Assembly (NCBI RefSeq): GCF_024169655.1
Contig: NZ_JALJWV010000001.1
Span: 5,810,001-5,874,000, forward strand
Reading direction: 5' to 3'
Source of the DNA: Pseudomonas marginalis
GTDB lineage: Bacteria > Pseudomonadota > Gammaproteobacteria > Pseudomonadales > Pseudomonadaceae
DNA length: 64,000 bases
Every line of letters starts with the position of its first letter. Positions within the stretch are counted from its first letter, which is position 1. The position numbers and the translations under genes are program-made. Under the pieces are notes generated by a model that had not been told where the DNA came from, made no database searches, and saw only the letters and a list, made by a program, of their open reading frames with translations. Of the stretch, positions 51,832-60,690 are shown piece after piece.

Positions 51832-52686
51832 TTAAGCGGCGATCGACAGCTTCAGCTTGTTCATCGCGCTTTTCTCAAGCTGACGAATCCGCTCGGCCGA
51901 CACGTTGTACTTCTGCGCCAAGTCGTGCAGCGTGGCTTTTTCTTCGGCCAGCCAGCGCTGGTAGAGGATGTCACGGCTGCGGTCGTCCAGCACTTCCAGC
52001 GCTTCGTGCAGGTTGTGGTTGGAGTTGTCGCTCCAATCGGCATCTTCGAGTTGACGCGCCGGGTCGTACCGGTGGTCTTCCAGATAGTTGGCCGGCGATT
52101 GGAAGGCGCTGTCGTCGTCCGCTTCAGCGGCCGGGTCGAAGGCCATGTCATGGCCGGTCAGGCGGCTTTCCATCTCGCGCACTTCACGCGGTTCCACACC
52201 GAGGCTTTCGGCCACGCGGTGGACTTCCTCGTTGTTCAGCCACGCCAGGCGTTTTTTCTGGCTGCGCAGGTTGAAGAACAGCTTGCGCTGGGCCTTGGTG
52301 GTCGCGACTTTCACGATGCGCCAGTTGCGCAGGATGAACTCGTGGATTTCCGCCTTGATCCAATGCACGGCGAACGACACCAGGCGCACACCCATTTCCG
52401 GGTTGAAGCGCTTCACAGCCTTCATCAGGCCGACGTTGCCTTCCTGGATCAGGTCTGCCTGGGCCAGGCCGTAGCCGCTATAACTACGGGCGATATGTAC
52501 GACAAAACGCAGGTGGGCGAGCACCATCTGCCGAGCCGCCCCCAAATCCTGCTCATAATAGAGACTCTCGGCCAGTTCACGCTCCTGCTCCGGCGTCAGC
52601 AATGGAATGCTGTTAACCGTATGCACATAAGCCTCAAGGTTCGCACCCGGGGCCAAGGCATAGACAGGTTGCAAAGAAGTGGTCAT
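51832..52686 (-). CDS. rpoH: RNA polymerase heat-shock sigma factor RpoH
   Basis: Sigma-32 of 284 aa. Region 2 spans about 50-120 (HLRFVVHIARSYSGYGLAQADLIQEG), the diagnostic RpoH box QRKLFFNLR is at 133-141, and the region 4 HTH near 253-280 (TLHDLAQKYNVSAERIRQLE). It directs heat-shock genes. Start at 52686 is the family start (MTTSLQPVYAL). The gene follows ftsYEX on the same strand with 129 bp between, the widespread ftsYEX-rpoH order. Confidence 0.97.
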   Translation of the reverse strand: MTTSLQPVYALAPGANLEAYVHTVNSIPLLTPEQERELAESLYYEQDLGAARQMVLAHLRFVVHIARSYSGYGLAQADLIQEGNVGLMKAVKRFNPEMGVRLVSFAVHWIKAEIHEFILRNWRIVKVATTKAQRKLFFNLRSQKKRLAWLNNEEVHRVAESLGVEPREVREMESRLTGHDMAFDPAAEADDDSAFQSPANYLEDHRYDPARQLEDADWSDNSNHNLHEALEVLDDRSRDILYQRWLAEEKATLHDLAQKYNVSAERIRQLEKSAMNKLKLSIAA

Positions 52687-52815
52687 ACGAAAAAACCTCC
52701 GACTCACATAACTCGTGCAGTTCAGCACTGCGAAAATTGACCGGGAACCGTAAGACAAGTTCCCTAAACCACTGATACGGTCAATACAAACGAAACCACA
52801 TTAATCTGACATTAA

Positions 52816-53838
52816 CTACTTCGGTGCCAGCTCACGTAAATGCCGTGCGACCGCAATCCAAGCACCGATATACCCCAACAAGACCGCGCCAAGCAAGAGC
52901 GACAGACCATCGGCGACCGGCACTCCGGCCAGGGCGAAATCACTGCCGTACAAGCCGGCCAGCCCGATGACTGCGTCGTTCAGCCAGTCCAGGCCGAACG
53001 CCAATAAACCCCAGGACAAAATCCCCGCACCGAAGCCATAAAGCGCGCCCATGTACAGAAAAGGCCGACGCACATAGCTGTCCGTGCCGCCGACCAGTTT
53101 AATCACTTCTATCTCGGTGCGGCGGTTTTCAATATGAAGACGAATGGTATTACCTATCACCAAAAGTAATGCAGACACCAACAATACCGTCAGGCCGAAC
53201 ACAAAGCGGTCACCCAGCTTGAGAATCGCCGCCAGGCGCTCCACCCAGACTAGATCAAGTTGCGCCTGTTGCACCTTGGGCATCTCTGCGAGTTTTTGTC
53301 GCAGGGCTTCCAGCGCTGGCTTGTCGACTTCATTGGGCGTCACCAGCACCACGCCCGGCAGTGGGTTCTGCGGCAGCTCTTTGAGCGCCTCACCCAAGCC
53401 CGACTGTTGCTGGAATTCCTCAAGGGCCTGATCGCGGCTGATGTACTCGGCATCCGCCACGCCCGGCAGGTTCTTGATCTCTTCGCGCAAGGCCTCGCCA
53501 TCTTTGGCGCTGGCATCCAGGTTCAGGTACAGCGAAATCTGCGCTGCGCGCTGCCAGGAACCGCCAAGGCGCTCCACATTATTAAGCAGCAGTGACAAGC
53601 CCATCGGCAGGCTCAAGGCCACGGCCATCACCATGCAGGTGAAAAAGCTGCCGATTGGTTGCTTGCCCAGGCGGCGCAGGCTGTCGAGCAGGCTGGCACG
53701 GTGGTTTTCAACCCAGGCGCGCAGCAGCGTGGCGAAGTCCGGGCCATCGTCTTCGTCGTGTTTTTTCTTTTTCGGTTGCGGGTCGGCCGGTTTCGGCGCC
53801 ACGCGCTCGGAAACCTTGGGGCTGCGTGTCGCACTCAT
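52816..53838 (-). CDS. ftsX: Cell division ABC permease FtsX
   Basis: Integral membrane protein of 340 aa with four TM helices (about 65-88, 215-240, 265-290, 310-330) and a large periplasmic loop between the first two. With FtsE it activates septal peptidoglycan hydrolases. The N terminus has a basic cytoplasmic tail (PKPADPQPKKKKHDEDD). It overlaps ftsE by 4 bp. Confidence 0.96.
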   Translation of the reverse strand: MSATRSPKVSERVAPKPADPQPKKKKHDEDDGPDFATLLRAWVENHRASLLDSLRRLGKQPIGSFFTCMVMAVALSLPMGLSLLLNNVERLGGSWQRAAQISLYLNLDASAKDGEALREEIKNLPGVADAEYISRDQALEEFQQQSGLGEALKELPQNPLPGVVLVTPNEVDKPALEALRQKLAEMPKVQQAQLDLVWVERLAAILKLGDRFVFGLTVLLVSALLLVIGNTIRLHIENRRTEIEVIKLVGGTDSYVRRPFLYMGALYGFGAGILSWGLLAFGLDWLNDAVIGLAGLYGSDFALAGVPVADGLSLLLGAVLLGYIGAWIAVARHLRELAPK

Positions 53839-54506
53839 ACGCCGGCCTCCCCGTCACCGATCAGGCGACCGCGTTGCAGGGTCAGCATGCGATGGCGCAT
53901 ACGCGCGATCAGTGCCAGGTCGTGACTGGCGATCAGCACGCTGGTGCCCAGACGATTGATGTCTTCGAACACGCCCATGATCTCGGCCGCCAGGCGCGGG
54001 TCGAGGTTACCGGTGGGTTCGTCCGCCAGCAGCAAGGCCGGGCGGTGGACGATGGCGCGGGCAATGCCGACGCGCTGTTGCTGGCCGGTGGACAGGTCGC
54101 CGGGATAGAGGTCAGTCTTGTCCGACAGCGCCACGCGCTCCAGGGCCGAGTCCACACGCTTGATGATTTCGGCCTTGGACAGCCCGAGGATCTGCAACGG
54201 CAACGCAATGTTATTGAACACCGTGCGATCGAACAGCAACTGGTGGTTCTGGAACACCACGCCGATCTGGCGGCGCAGGAACGGAATCTGCGAATTGCTG
54301 ATGGTGGCCAGGTCCTGGCCGGCCAGCAGCAGTTTGCCGGTGGTCGGGCGTTCCATGGCCAGCAGCAGGCGCAACAGGGTACTTTTGCCGGCACCCGAAT
54401 GGCCGGTGACAAACAAGAATTCGCCGCGACGCACTCGAAAGCTCAGCTCATGCAAGCCGACATGCCCGTTGGCGTAGCGCTTACCGACCTGTTCGAATCG
54501 AATCAT
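53835..54506 (-). CDS. ftsE: Cell division ATPase FtsE
   Basis: ABC ATPase of 223 aa. Walker A GHSGAGKSTLL near residue 36, Q-loop, signature LSTGQQQRVGIARA near 138 and Walker B LLLADEPTGNLD near 158. It partners FtsX at the divisome. It overlaps ftsX and ftsY by 4 bp each, so the three are translationally coupled. Confidence 0.97.
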   Translation of the reverse strand: MIRFEQVGKRYANGHVGLHELSFRVRRGEFLFVTGHSGAGKSTLLRLLLAMERPTTGKLLLAGQDLATISNSQIPFLRRQIGVVFQNHQLLFDRTVFNNIALPLQILGLSKAEIIKRVDSALERVALSDKTDLYPGDLSTGQQQRVGIARAIVHRPALLLADEPTGNLDPRLAAEIMGVFEDINRLGTSVLIASHDLALIARMRHRMLTLQRGRLIGDGEAGV

Positions 54507-55813
54507 GAACGCTCCCGCTCGGCAAACAGTGCCTGGACAAAGGGTTCGGCTTCAAAGGTGCGCAGGTCGTCGATACCTTCACCGACGCCGATATACCGAA
54601 TCGGCAACCCGAACTGCTTGGCCAGGGCGAAGATCACGCCGCCCTTGGCCGTGCCGTCGAGCTTAGTCAATGCCAGGCCGGTCAGTTGCACCGTCTGGTG
54701 GAATTGTTTGGCCTGGCTGATGGCGTTCTGGCCCGTACCGGCGTCGAGCACCAGCAAGACTTCGTGCGGAGCCTCGCCGTCGAGCTTGCCGATCACGCGG
54801 CGCACTTTCTTCAGTTCTTCCATCAGATTGTCTTTGGTGTGCAGGCGACCGGCGGTATCGGCGATCAGCACATCAATGTTACGGGCCTTGGCGGCTTGCA
54901 CGGCATCGAAGATCACCGAAGCGGAATCGGCGCCGGTGTGCTGGGCGATGACCGGGATCTTGTTGCGCTCACCCCAGACCTGCAGCTGCTCGACGGCGGC
55001 GGCGCGGAAGGTGTCGCCGGCGGCGAGCATGACTTTCTTGCCTTCCAGTTGCAGCTTCTTGGCCAGTTTTCCGATGGTCGTGGTCTTGCCGGCGCCGTTG
55101 ACGCCGACTACCAGGATCACGAACGGTTTTTTCGGAGTGATCACCAGCGGCGCTTCGACCGGCTTGAGCATCGCGGCCAGCTCGGCCTGCAGGGATTTGT
55201 ACAGCGCATCGGCGTCGGTCAACTGCTTGCGCGCGACCTTCTGGGTCAGGCTCTGGATGATCACGGCGGTGGCTTCGACGCCCACGTCGGCGGTCAGCAG
55301 GCGAGTCTCGATGTCTTCCAGCAGTTCGTCATCGATGGTCTTTTTGCCCAGGAACAGGCTGGCCATGCCTTCGCCGATGGTCGCGCTGGTTTTGCTCAGG
55401 CCTTGCTTGAGGCGGGCGAAGAACCCGGTTTTGCTCGGTTCGGCGGCAACAACGGGCTCGGCAGGCGGCTCGATCACGGTGGGCGCGGCGACCACAACAG
55501 GCGCGGGAGTCGGCTCGACCGCCACCGGTTCAACCAGCGGAATCGGCGGCGTCACATGCTCGGCCTGCACATCGTCGACCAGTGCCACGGGCTCTTCGGC
55601 CACCGGCAGTTCCAGCCACGGCTTGTGCTCGGGCTCGGCTTGCACCACCGGCGCCGGCGGTGCGGCGTCTACGACGGGCTCAGGGATCGGCTCAGATTGA
55701 ACCTGCGGCTGTTCGACGACGGTTTCCTGCGGCTTTTTGCGCAGCCATCCGAACAGGCCTTTTTTCTCGCCAGCCGCAGCTGGGCTCTTCTTGTCGTCGT
55801 TGGAACCAAACAT
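54503..55813 (-). CDS. ftsY: Signal recognition particle receptor FtsY
   Basis: SRP receptor GTPase of 436 aa for co-translational membrane targeting. An acidic Pro/Val/Glu-rich A domain (about 1-125) precedes the NG domain: GVNGAGKTTTIGKLAKKL near residue 235, DTAGRLHTKDNL near 319 and TKLDGTAKGG near 382. The A-domain repeats (VEP, PAPVV) are low-complexity. First gene of ftsY-ftsE-ftsX. Confidence 0.97.
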   Translation of the reverse strand: MFGSNDDKKSPAAAGEKKGLFGWLRKKPQETVVEQPQVQSEPIPEPVVDAAPPAPVVQAEPEHKPWLELPVAEEPVALVDDVQAEHVTPPIPLVEPVAVEPTPAPVVVAAPTVIEPPAEPVVAAEPSKTGFFARLKQGLSKTSATIGEGMASLFLGKKTIDDELLEDIETRLLTADVGVEATAVIIQSLTQKVARKQLTDADALYKSLQAELAAMLKPVEAPLVITPKKPFVILVVGVNGAGKTTTIGKLAKKLQLEGKKVMLAAGDTFRAAAVEQLQVWGERNKIPVIAQHTGADSASVIFDAVQAAKARNIDVLIADTAGRLHTKDNLMEELKKVRRVIGKLDGEAPHEVLLVLDAGTGQNAISQAKQFHQTVQLTGLALTKLDGTAKGGVIFALAKQFGLPIRYIGVGEGIDDLRTFEAEPFVQALFAERERS

Positions 55814-56154
55814 GGAGGACGGCTATCTCAAGGTAGCGACGCGCCAAGGGCGCCTCGGTAAATAAAAATTCGATGCAGAACAGACTGTTTTAACGCCCGC
55901 TCGTTCATGCGCAACATTTTGTAAGGCGTAAATAAGCGCCTCAACAAATCGATTCAATATGGAATTGAAGCGACAACATCGGCGAAAAGCTGAAGATTGT
56001 CGGGGAAAACCGTAGCAAACCTCAAAATTCCTACAACTGAATCCAGAACGGTATGACGACCGCAGTGGCCGTCCCCAAATCGGATCAGTATCCTAGCACC
56101 TCCTCGCCCGCCGACGCTAAGACCAAGCGGGCAGCCCAACAGGTTTAAAAACGA
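55814..56154. other. Divergent intergenic region, ftsY / M16 protease
   Basis: 341 bp without a gene, presumably carrying the ftsY promoter on one side and the protease promoter on the other. The middle (55860-56040) is relatively AT-rich. One short minus-strand open frame (61 codons) lacks coding character. No terminator, palindrome or sigma-32 promoter was recognised. Confidence 0.5.
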
Positions 56155-57510
56155 ATGAATGCTCTAGCCCGCCGCGCCGCAGGCCTGCTGCTCAGCACAG
56201 TTTGTCTGCCCCTCTCAGCCTTGGCTGCCGACCCACAACCCACCCATGAATTCACCCTGGATAACGGCCTCAAAGTGGTCGTGCGCGAAGATCATCGCGC
56301 GCCGGTGGTGGTTTCCCAGGTCTGGTACAAAGTCGGTTCGAGCTACGAAACCCCGGGCCAGACCGGCTTGTCCCACGCCCTGGAACACATGATGTTCAAG
56401 GGCAGCGCCAAGGTCGGCCCCGGCGAAGCCTCGCTGATCCTGCGCGACCTGGGCGCCGAAGAAAACGCCTTCACCAGCGACGACTACACCGCCTATTACC
56501 AGGTGCTGGCGCGTGACCGCCTGGGTGTCGCCTTCGAACTCGAAGCCGACCGCATGGCCAGCCTGCGCCTGCCGGCCGACGAGTTCAGCCGCGAGATCGA
56601 GGTAATCAAGGAAGAACGCCGCCTGCGCACCGACGACAACCCGATGTCCAAGGCCTTCGAGCGCTTCAAGGCCATGGCCTTCCCGGCCAGCGGCTACCAC
56701 ACGCCGACCATCGGCTGGATGGCCGACCTGGAACGCATGAAGGTCGAAGAGCTGCGCCACTGGTACCAGTCCTGGTATGTGCCGAACAACGCCACCCTGG
56801 TAGTCGTGGGCGACGTGACCCCGGACGAGGTGAAGAACCTGGCCCAGCGCTACTTCGGCCCAATCCCCAAGCGTGATGTGCCGCCGGCCAAGATCCCGCT
56901 GGAACTGGCCGAGCCCGGCGAGCGCTTGCTGACCATGCATGTGCAAACCCAACTGCCGAGCGTGATCCTGGGCTTCAACGTGCCCGGCCTGGCCACCGCG
57001 CCAGACAAACGCTCGGTACAAGCCCTGCGCCTGATCTCGGCCCTGCTCGATGGCGGCTACAGCGCCCGTATTTCGGAACAGTTGGAACGCGGTGAAGAGC
57101 TGGTATCCGCCGCCTCCACCCACTACGACGCCTACACCCGCGGTGACAGCCTGTTCACCCTGAGCGCCACGCCGAACCAGCAGAAGAAAAAGACCATCGC
57201 CCAAGCCGAAGCCGGCCTGTGGCGGCTGCTGGAGGAACTCAAAGCCAAGCCGCCGACCGCCGAAGAGCTGGAGCGTATCCGCGCTCAGGTCATCGCCGGC
57301 TTGGTCTACCAGCGTGATTCCATCACCAGCCAGGCCACCGCCATCGGCTCCCTGGAAACCGTCGGCCTGTCCTGGAAACTGATGGACACCGAACTGGCCG
57401 ACCTGCAAAGCGTGACCCCGGACGATATCCAGAAGGCCGCACGTACTTACTTCACCCGCGAACGTCTCAGCGTCGCCCATGTCCTGCCTGAGGAGACCGC
57501 TCATGAGTGA
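56155..57510 (+). CDS. M16 zinc metallopeptidase, catalytic subunit
   Basis: Exported pitrilysin-family peptidase of 451 aa with a signal peptide (cleavage near residue 25, LAA-DPQ). The inverted zinc motif HxxEH is H74-A-L-E77-H78, with the third ligand Glu at about 153/154 in EVIKEERR. The second, non-catalytic M16 domain follows (about 200-440). The next gene is an HxxEH-less M16 partner, overlapping by 8 bp, so the pair probably forms a heterodimer in the periplasm. Confidence 0.94.
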   Translation: MNALARRAAGLLLSTVCLPLSALAADPQPTHEFTLDNGLKVVVREDHRAPVVVSQVWYKVGSSYETPGQTGLSHALEHMMFKGSAKVGPGEASLILRDLGAEENAFTSDDYTAYYQVLARDRLGVAFELEADRMASLRLPADEFSREIEVIKEERRLRTDDNPMSKAFERFKAMAFPASGYHTPTIGWMADLERMKVEELRHWYQSWYVPNNATLVVVGDVTPDEVKNLAQRYFGPIPKRDVPPAKIPLELAEPGERLLTMHVQTQLPSVILGFNVPGLATAPDKRSVQALRLISALLDGGYSARISEQLERGEELVSAASTHYDAYTRGDSLFTLSATPNQQKKKTIAQAEAGLWRLLEELKAKPPTAEELERIRAQVIAGLVYQRDSITSQATAIGSLETVGLSWKLMDTELADLQSVTPDDIQKAARTYFTRERLSVAHVLPEETAHE

Positions 57511-58990
57511 TCGCAAACGCAGCCTGATCCTGCCCGGCCTGATCGCCGTCACCTTGATCGCGGCGAGCGCCGTGTACTTCCTGCGCCCCAGCGAATCCGT
57601 CGCCAGCCCGGCCCTGGAAAAAGCCCAGTCGGCCAACACGCTGCAATCCCTGGCGGAACTGGACGGCAAGGCGCCGACCAACCGCAAGCTCGACGTGCAA
57701 ACCTGGAACACCGCCGAAGGCGCCAAGGTGCTGTTCGTCGAAGCCCACGAATTGCCGATGTTCGACATGCGCATCCTGTTCGCCGCCGGCAGCAGCCAGG
57801 ACGGCGACGTCCCGGGCGTGGCGCTGATGACCAACGCCATGCTCAACGAAGGCGTGCCAGGCAAGAATGTGAGCCAGATCGCCAGCGGCTTTGAAGGCCT
57901 CGGTGCAGACTTTGGCAATGGCGCTTTCCGCGACATGGCACTGGTCTCCCTGCGCGGTCTGAGCGACAGCGACAAGCGCGACGCCGCCCTGGCGCTGTTT
58001 GACCAGGTGATCGGCAAACCGACCTTCCCCGCCGACTCCCTGGCGCGCATCAAGAACCAGATCCTCGCCGGCTTTGAGTACCAGAAGCAGAACCCCGGCA
58101 AACTGGCGAGCCTGGAGCTGTTCAAGCGCCTGTACGGCGACCACCCGTATGCTCACCCGAGCGAAGGCACGGCCGAGAGCGTTCCGAAGATCACCCAGGC
58201 ACAGTTGCAGGCATTCCACGCCAAGGCATATGCCGCGGGTAACGCGGTGATTGCTGTGGTGGGCGACCTGACCCGCGCCGAGGCCGAAGCCATGACCGCC
58301 AAGGTCTCTGCATCACTGCCCAAAGGCCCGGCCCTGGCGAAGATCGCCCAGCCGACCGAGCCCAAGGCCGGCTTGAGCCATATCGAGTTCCCATCCAAGC
58401 AGACGCACCTGCTGTTCGCCCAACTGGGCATCGATCGCACCGACCCGGACTACGCCGCCCTGTCCCTGGGCAACCAGATCCTCGGCGGCGGTGGCTTCGG
58501 CACCCGCTTGATGAGTGAAGTCCGCGAGAAGCGCGGCCTGACCTACGGCGTCTACTCCGGCTTCTCACCGATGCAGGTGCGCGGCCCGTTCATGATCAAC
58601 CTGCAGACCCGCGCGGAAATGAGCGGCGGCACCCTGCGCCTGGTGGAAGAGGTGCTGGCCGACTACCTCAAGACCGGCCCGACGCAAAAGGAGCTGGATG
58701 ACGCCAAGCGCGAGCTGAGCGGCAGCTTCCCGCTGTCCACCGCAAGCAACGCCGATATCGTCGGGCAGCTGGGCGCCATGGGTTTCTACAACCTGCCGCT
58801 GAGCTATCTGGAAGATTTCATGAAACAATCCCAGGCCCTGACCGTAGAACAGGTCAAAGCGGCTTTGAACAAACACCTGAGCGCCGACAAGATGGTCATC
58901 GTGACCGCCGGCCCGACGACTGCGCAAAAGCCACTACCGCCCCCCACTGATAAACCTGCCGAGCAGCCGCTCGGGGTTCCGGAGCATTAA
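57503..58990 (+). CDS. M16 peptidase-like protein, non-catalytic partner
   Basis: Protein of 495 aa with an N-terminal TM anchor (about 8-26) and two M16 domains. At the place of HxxEH it reads NAMLNEG, so zinc cannot be bound. It keeps the substrate-binding block TYGVYSGFSPMQ near residue 350. M16B enzymes often pair an active and an inactive chain. ATG at 57503 is inside the end of the upstream gene, and the stop overlaps rsmD by 1 bp. Confidence 0.92.
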   Translation: MSDRKRSLILPGLIAVTLIAASAVYFLRPSESVASPALEKAQSANTLQSLAELDGKAPTNRKLDVQTWNTAEGAKVLFVEAHELPMFDMRILFAAGSSQDGDVPGVALMTNAMLNEGVPGKNVSQIASGFEGLGADFGNGAFRDMALVSLRGLSDSDKRDAALALFDQVIGKPTFPADSLARIKNQILAGFEYQKQNPGKLASLELFKRLYGDHPYAHPSEGTAESVPKITQAQLQAFHAKAYAAGNAVIAVVGDLTRAEAEAMTAKVSASLPKGPALAKIAQPTEPKAGLSHIEFPSKQTHLLFAQLGIDRTDPDYAALSLGNQILGGGGFGTRLMSEVREKRGLTYGVYSGFSPMQVRGPFMINLQTRAEMSGGTLRLVEEVLADYLKTGPTQKELDDAKRELSGSFPLSTASNADIVGQLGAMGFYNLPLSYLEDFMKQSQALTVEQVKAALNKHLSADKMVIVTAGPTTAQKPLPPPTDKPAEQPLGVPEH

Positions 58991-59607
58991 TGGCCAGTTC
59001 ATCTCGCCCGAAAAAACCTGTCCACAACGTGCATAACGGTGTGGGCCAACTGCGCATCATTGGCGGTGAATGGGGCAGCCGCAAGCTCAGCTTCCCCGAC
59101 GTCGTGGGCCTGCGCCCAACGCCGGATCGCGTGCGTGAAACCCTGTTCAACTGGCTGGCGCCGTACATCGCCGGGGCCAAGGTACTCGACCCGTTTGCCG
59201 GCAGCGGCGCGCTGTTCCTCGAGGCGTTGTCCCGTGGCGCGGCCCAGGCACAGGCGCTGGATGCCAGCAATGTGGCGGTGTCCAGCCTCAAGGAACACCT
59301 GGGCACCCTGCGCTGCACCAACGGCCAGGTGCAGACCGCCGACGCGTTGCGCTACCTGGAAACCCAGGCCGCCAGCGAATACGACGTGGTGTTCCTCGAC
59401 CCGCCGTTCAACCAGAACCTGCTGCCGACCGTGTGCGCGTTGCTGGAAGAGCGCCAATGGCTGGCGCCGGACGCGTGGATCTACACTGAAAGCGAAAGTG
59501 CGCCATCCAGCCTGGGCCTGCCCGGGAGCTGGCGCCTGCACCGGGAACAGAAATCCGGGCGGGTGTATTACGCGCTGTGGCAGCGCTCGGTACAGCCAGC
59601 GGCCTAA
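58990..59607 (+). CDS. rsmD: 16S rRNA (guanine966-N2)-methyltransferase
   Basis: SAM methyltransferase of 205 aa acting on G966 of 16S rRNA. Seen: RIIGGEWGSRKLSFP near residue 22, RPTPDRVRETLFNWL near 43, VLDPFAGSGALFLEALSRGA near 64 and the catalytic motif DPPF near 138. It is the end of the M16-M16-rsmD transcript and precedes a small palindrome. In other proteobacteria rsmD often neighbours ftsYEX, as here. Confidence 0.96.
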   Translation: MASSSRPKKPVHNVHNGVGQLRIIGGEWGSRKLSFPDVVGLRPTPDRVRETLFNWLAPYIAGAKVLDPFAGSGALFLEALSRGAAQAQALDASNVAVSSLKEHLGTLRCTNGQVQTADALRYLETQAASEYDVVFLDPPFNQNLLPTVCALLEERQWLAPDAWIYTESESAPSSLGLPGSWRLHREQKSGRVYYALWQRSVQPAA

Positions 59608-59610
59608 ACC

Positions 59611-59640
59611 TGTGGCGAGCGGGCTTGCTCGCTCGCCACA
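59611..59640. repeat. Small palindrome of REP type
   Basis: 30-bp palindrome with arms TGTGGCGAGCG and CGCTCGCCACA around GGCTTGCT. It belongs to the GCGAGC class of pseudomonad REPs and lies 3 bp past rsmD, where it may act as a terminator stem. Confidence 0.85.
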
Positions 59641-59667
59641 GTGTGTTCGCGTGCCACAGAGAGTGTC

Positions 59668-60663
59668 ATGACCCCTTCTTCAGACCTGTTCAAACCCGCC
59701 TTCGGCCTCGGCAATCCACACCTGCAAACGCTGTGGGGCCCGCTGTGGCGCCCCACGACGCACCTTGAGCGCCCACGCGAACGCCTATGGCTGGACGACG
59801 GTGACTTTCTCGACCTCGACTGGCATGGCCCCCATGACGCACTTGCGCCGCTGGTACTGGTGCTGCATGGGCTGACCGGCTCGTCCAATTCGCCTTACGT
59901 GGCCGGCCTGCAAAAAGCCCTCGCCGCCCAAGGCTGGGCCAGTGCAGCCTTGAACTGGCGCGGTTGCTCAGGCGAGCCAAACCTGCTGGCGCGCAGCTAC
60001 CACTCGGGCGCCAGCGAAGATTTGGCGGCAGCGATTGCCCATCTGCGCGCCACGCGGCCGTTGGCGCCGCTGTATGCGGTGGGTTATTCCCTCGGCGGCA
60101 ATGTGCTGCTCAAGCATTTGGGCGAAACCGGCGCGAATTCGGGGCTGCAAGGTGCGGCGGCGGTGTCGGTGCCGTTTCGCCTGGATCAGTGCGCCGATCG
60201 CATCGGCCTGGGCTTTTCGCGGGTGTATCAGAAGCACTTCATGCGCGAGATGGTCGCGTATATCCGCGTCAAACAAAGCCGTTTTTTACAGGATGGTCGT
60301 GCTGAAGGGCTTAAAACCCTGGAGTCACTCGGGTCTCTGGAGAAGATGCGCACGTTCTGGGACTTCGACGGCCGGGTCACCGCGCCGCTGCATGGTTTCC
60401 TGAGTGCCGAAGACTATTACCGCCGCGCGTCGAGCCGTTACTACCTGGGCGATATCCGCACGCCAACCCTGATCATCCACGCGGCCGATGACCCGTTTGT
60501 GTTCACCCATAGCCTGCCCGAAGCCAGTGAATTGTCGGATTGCACTGAGTTCGAATTGCTGGCCAAGGGTGGGCATGTGGGGTTTGTCGACGGCTCCCTG
60601 AAGCGCCCCGGTTACTACCTGGAGCGGCGGATTCCGCAATGGTTGCTGACACAACCCCGTTAA
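59668..60663 (+). CDS. yheT: YheT-family alpha/beta hydrolase
   Basis: Hydrolase of 331 aa. Family N terminus GNPHLQTLWGPLWR near residue 15, oxyanion segment LVLHGLTGSSNSPYV near 71, nucleophile GYSLGGNVLLKHL near 144 (Ser) and the C-terminal His in KGGHVGFVDG near 300. Substrate unknown; related proteins act on esters. ATG at 59668 is chosen since the frame before it overlaps the palindrome. Confidence 0.92.
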   Translation: MTPSSDLFKPAFGLGNPHLQTLWGPLWRPTTHLERPRERLWLDDGDFLDLDWHGPHDALAPLVLVLHGLTGSSNSPYVAGLQKALAAQGWASAALNWRGCSGEPNLLARSYHSGASEDLAAAIAHLRATRPLAPLYAVGYSLGGNVLLKHLGETGANSGLQGAAAVSVPFRLDQCADRIGLGFSRVYQKHFMREMVAYIRVKQSRFLQDGRAEGLKTLESLGSLEKMRTFWDFDGRVTAPLHGFLSAEDYYRRASSRYYLGDIRTPTLIIHAADDPFVFTHSLPEASELSDCTEFELLAKGGHVGFVDGSLKRPGYYLERRIPQWLLTQPR

Positions 60664-60690
60664 ACCATGTGGGTTTACGCGCCGAACAAC

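Noticed and set aside
54480..54510. GTTCGAATCGAATC resembling a tRNA T-loop
   Set aside because: It is the ftsE start region; no acceptor stem, anticodon arm or CCA end can be drawn around it.
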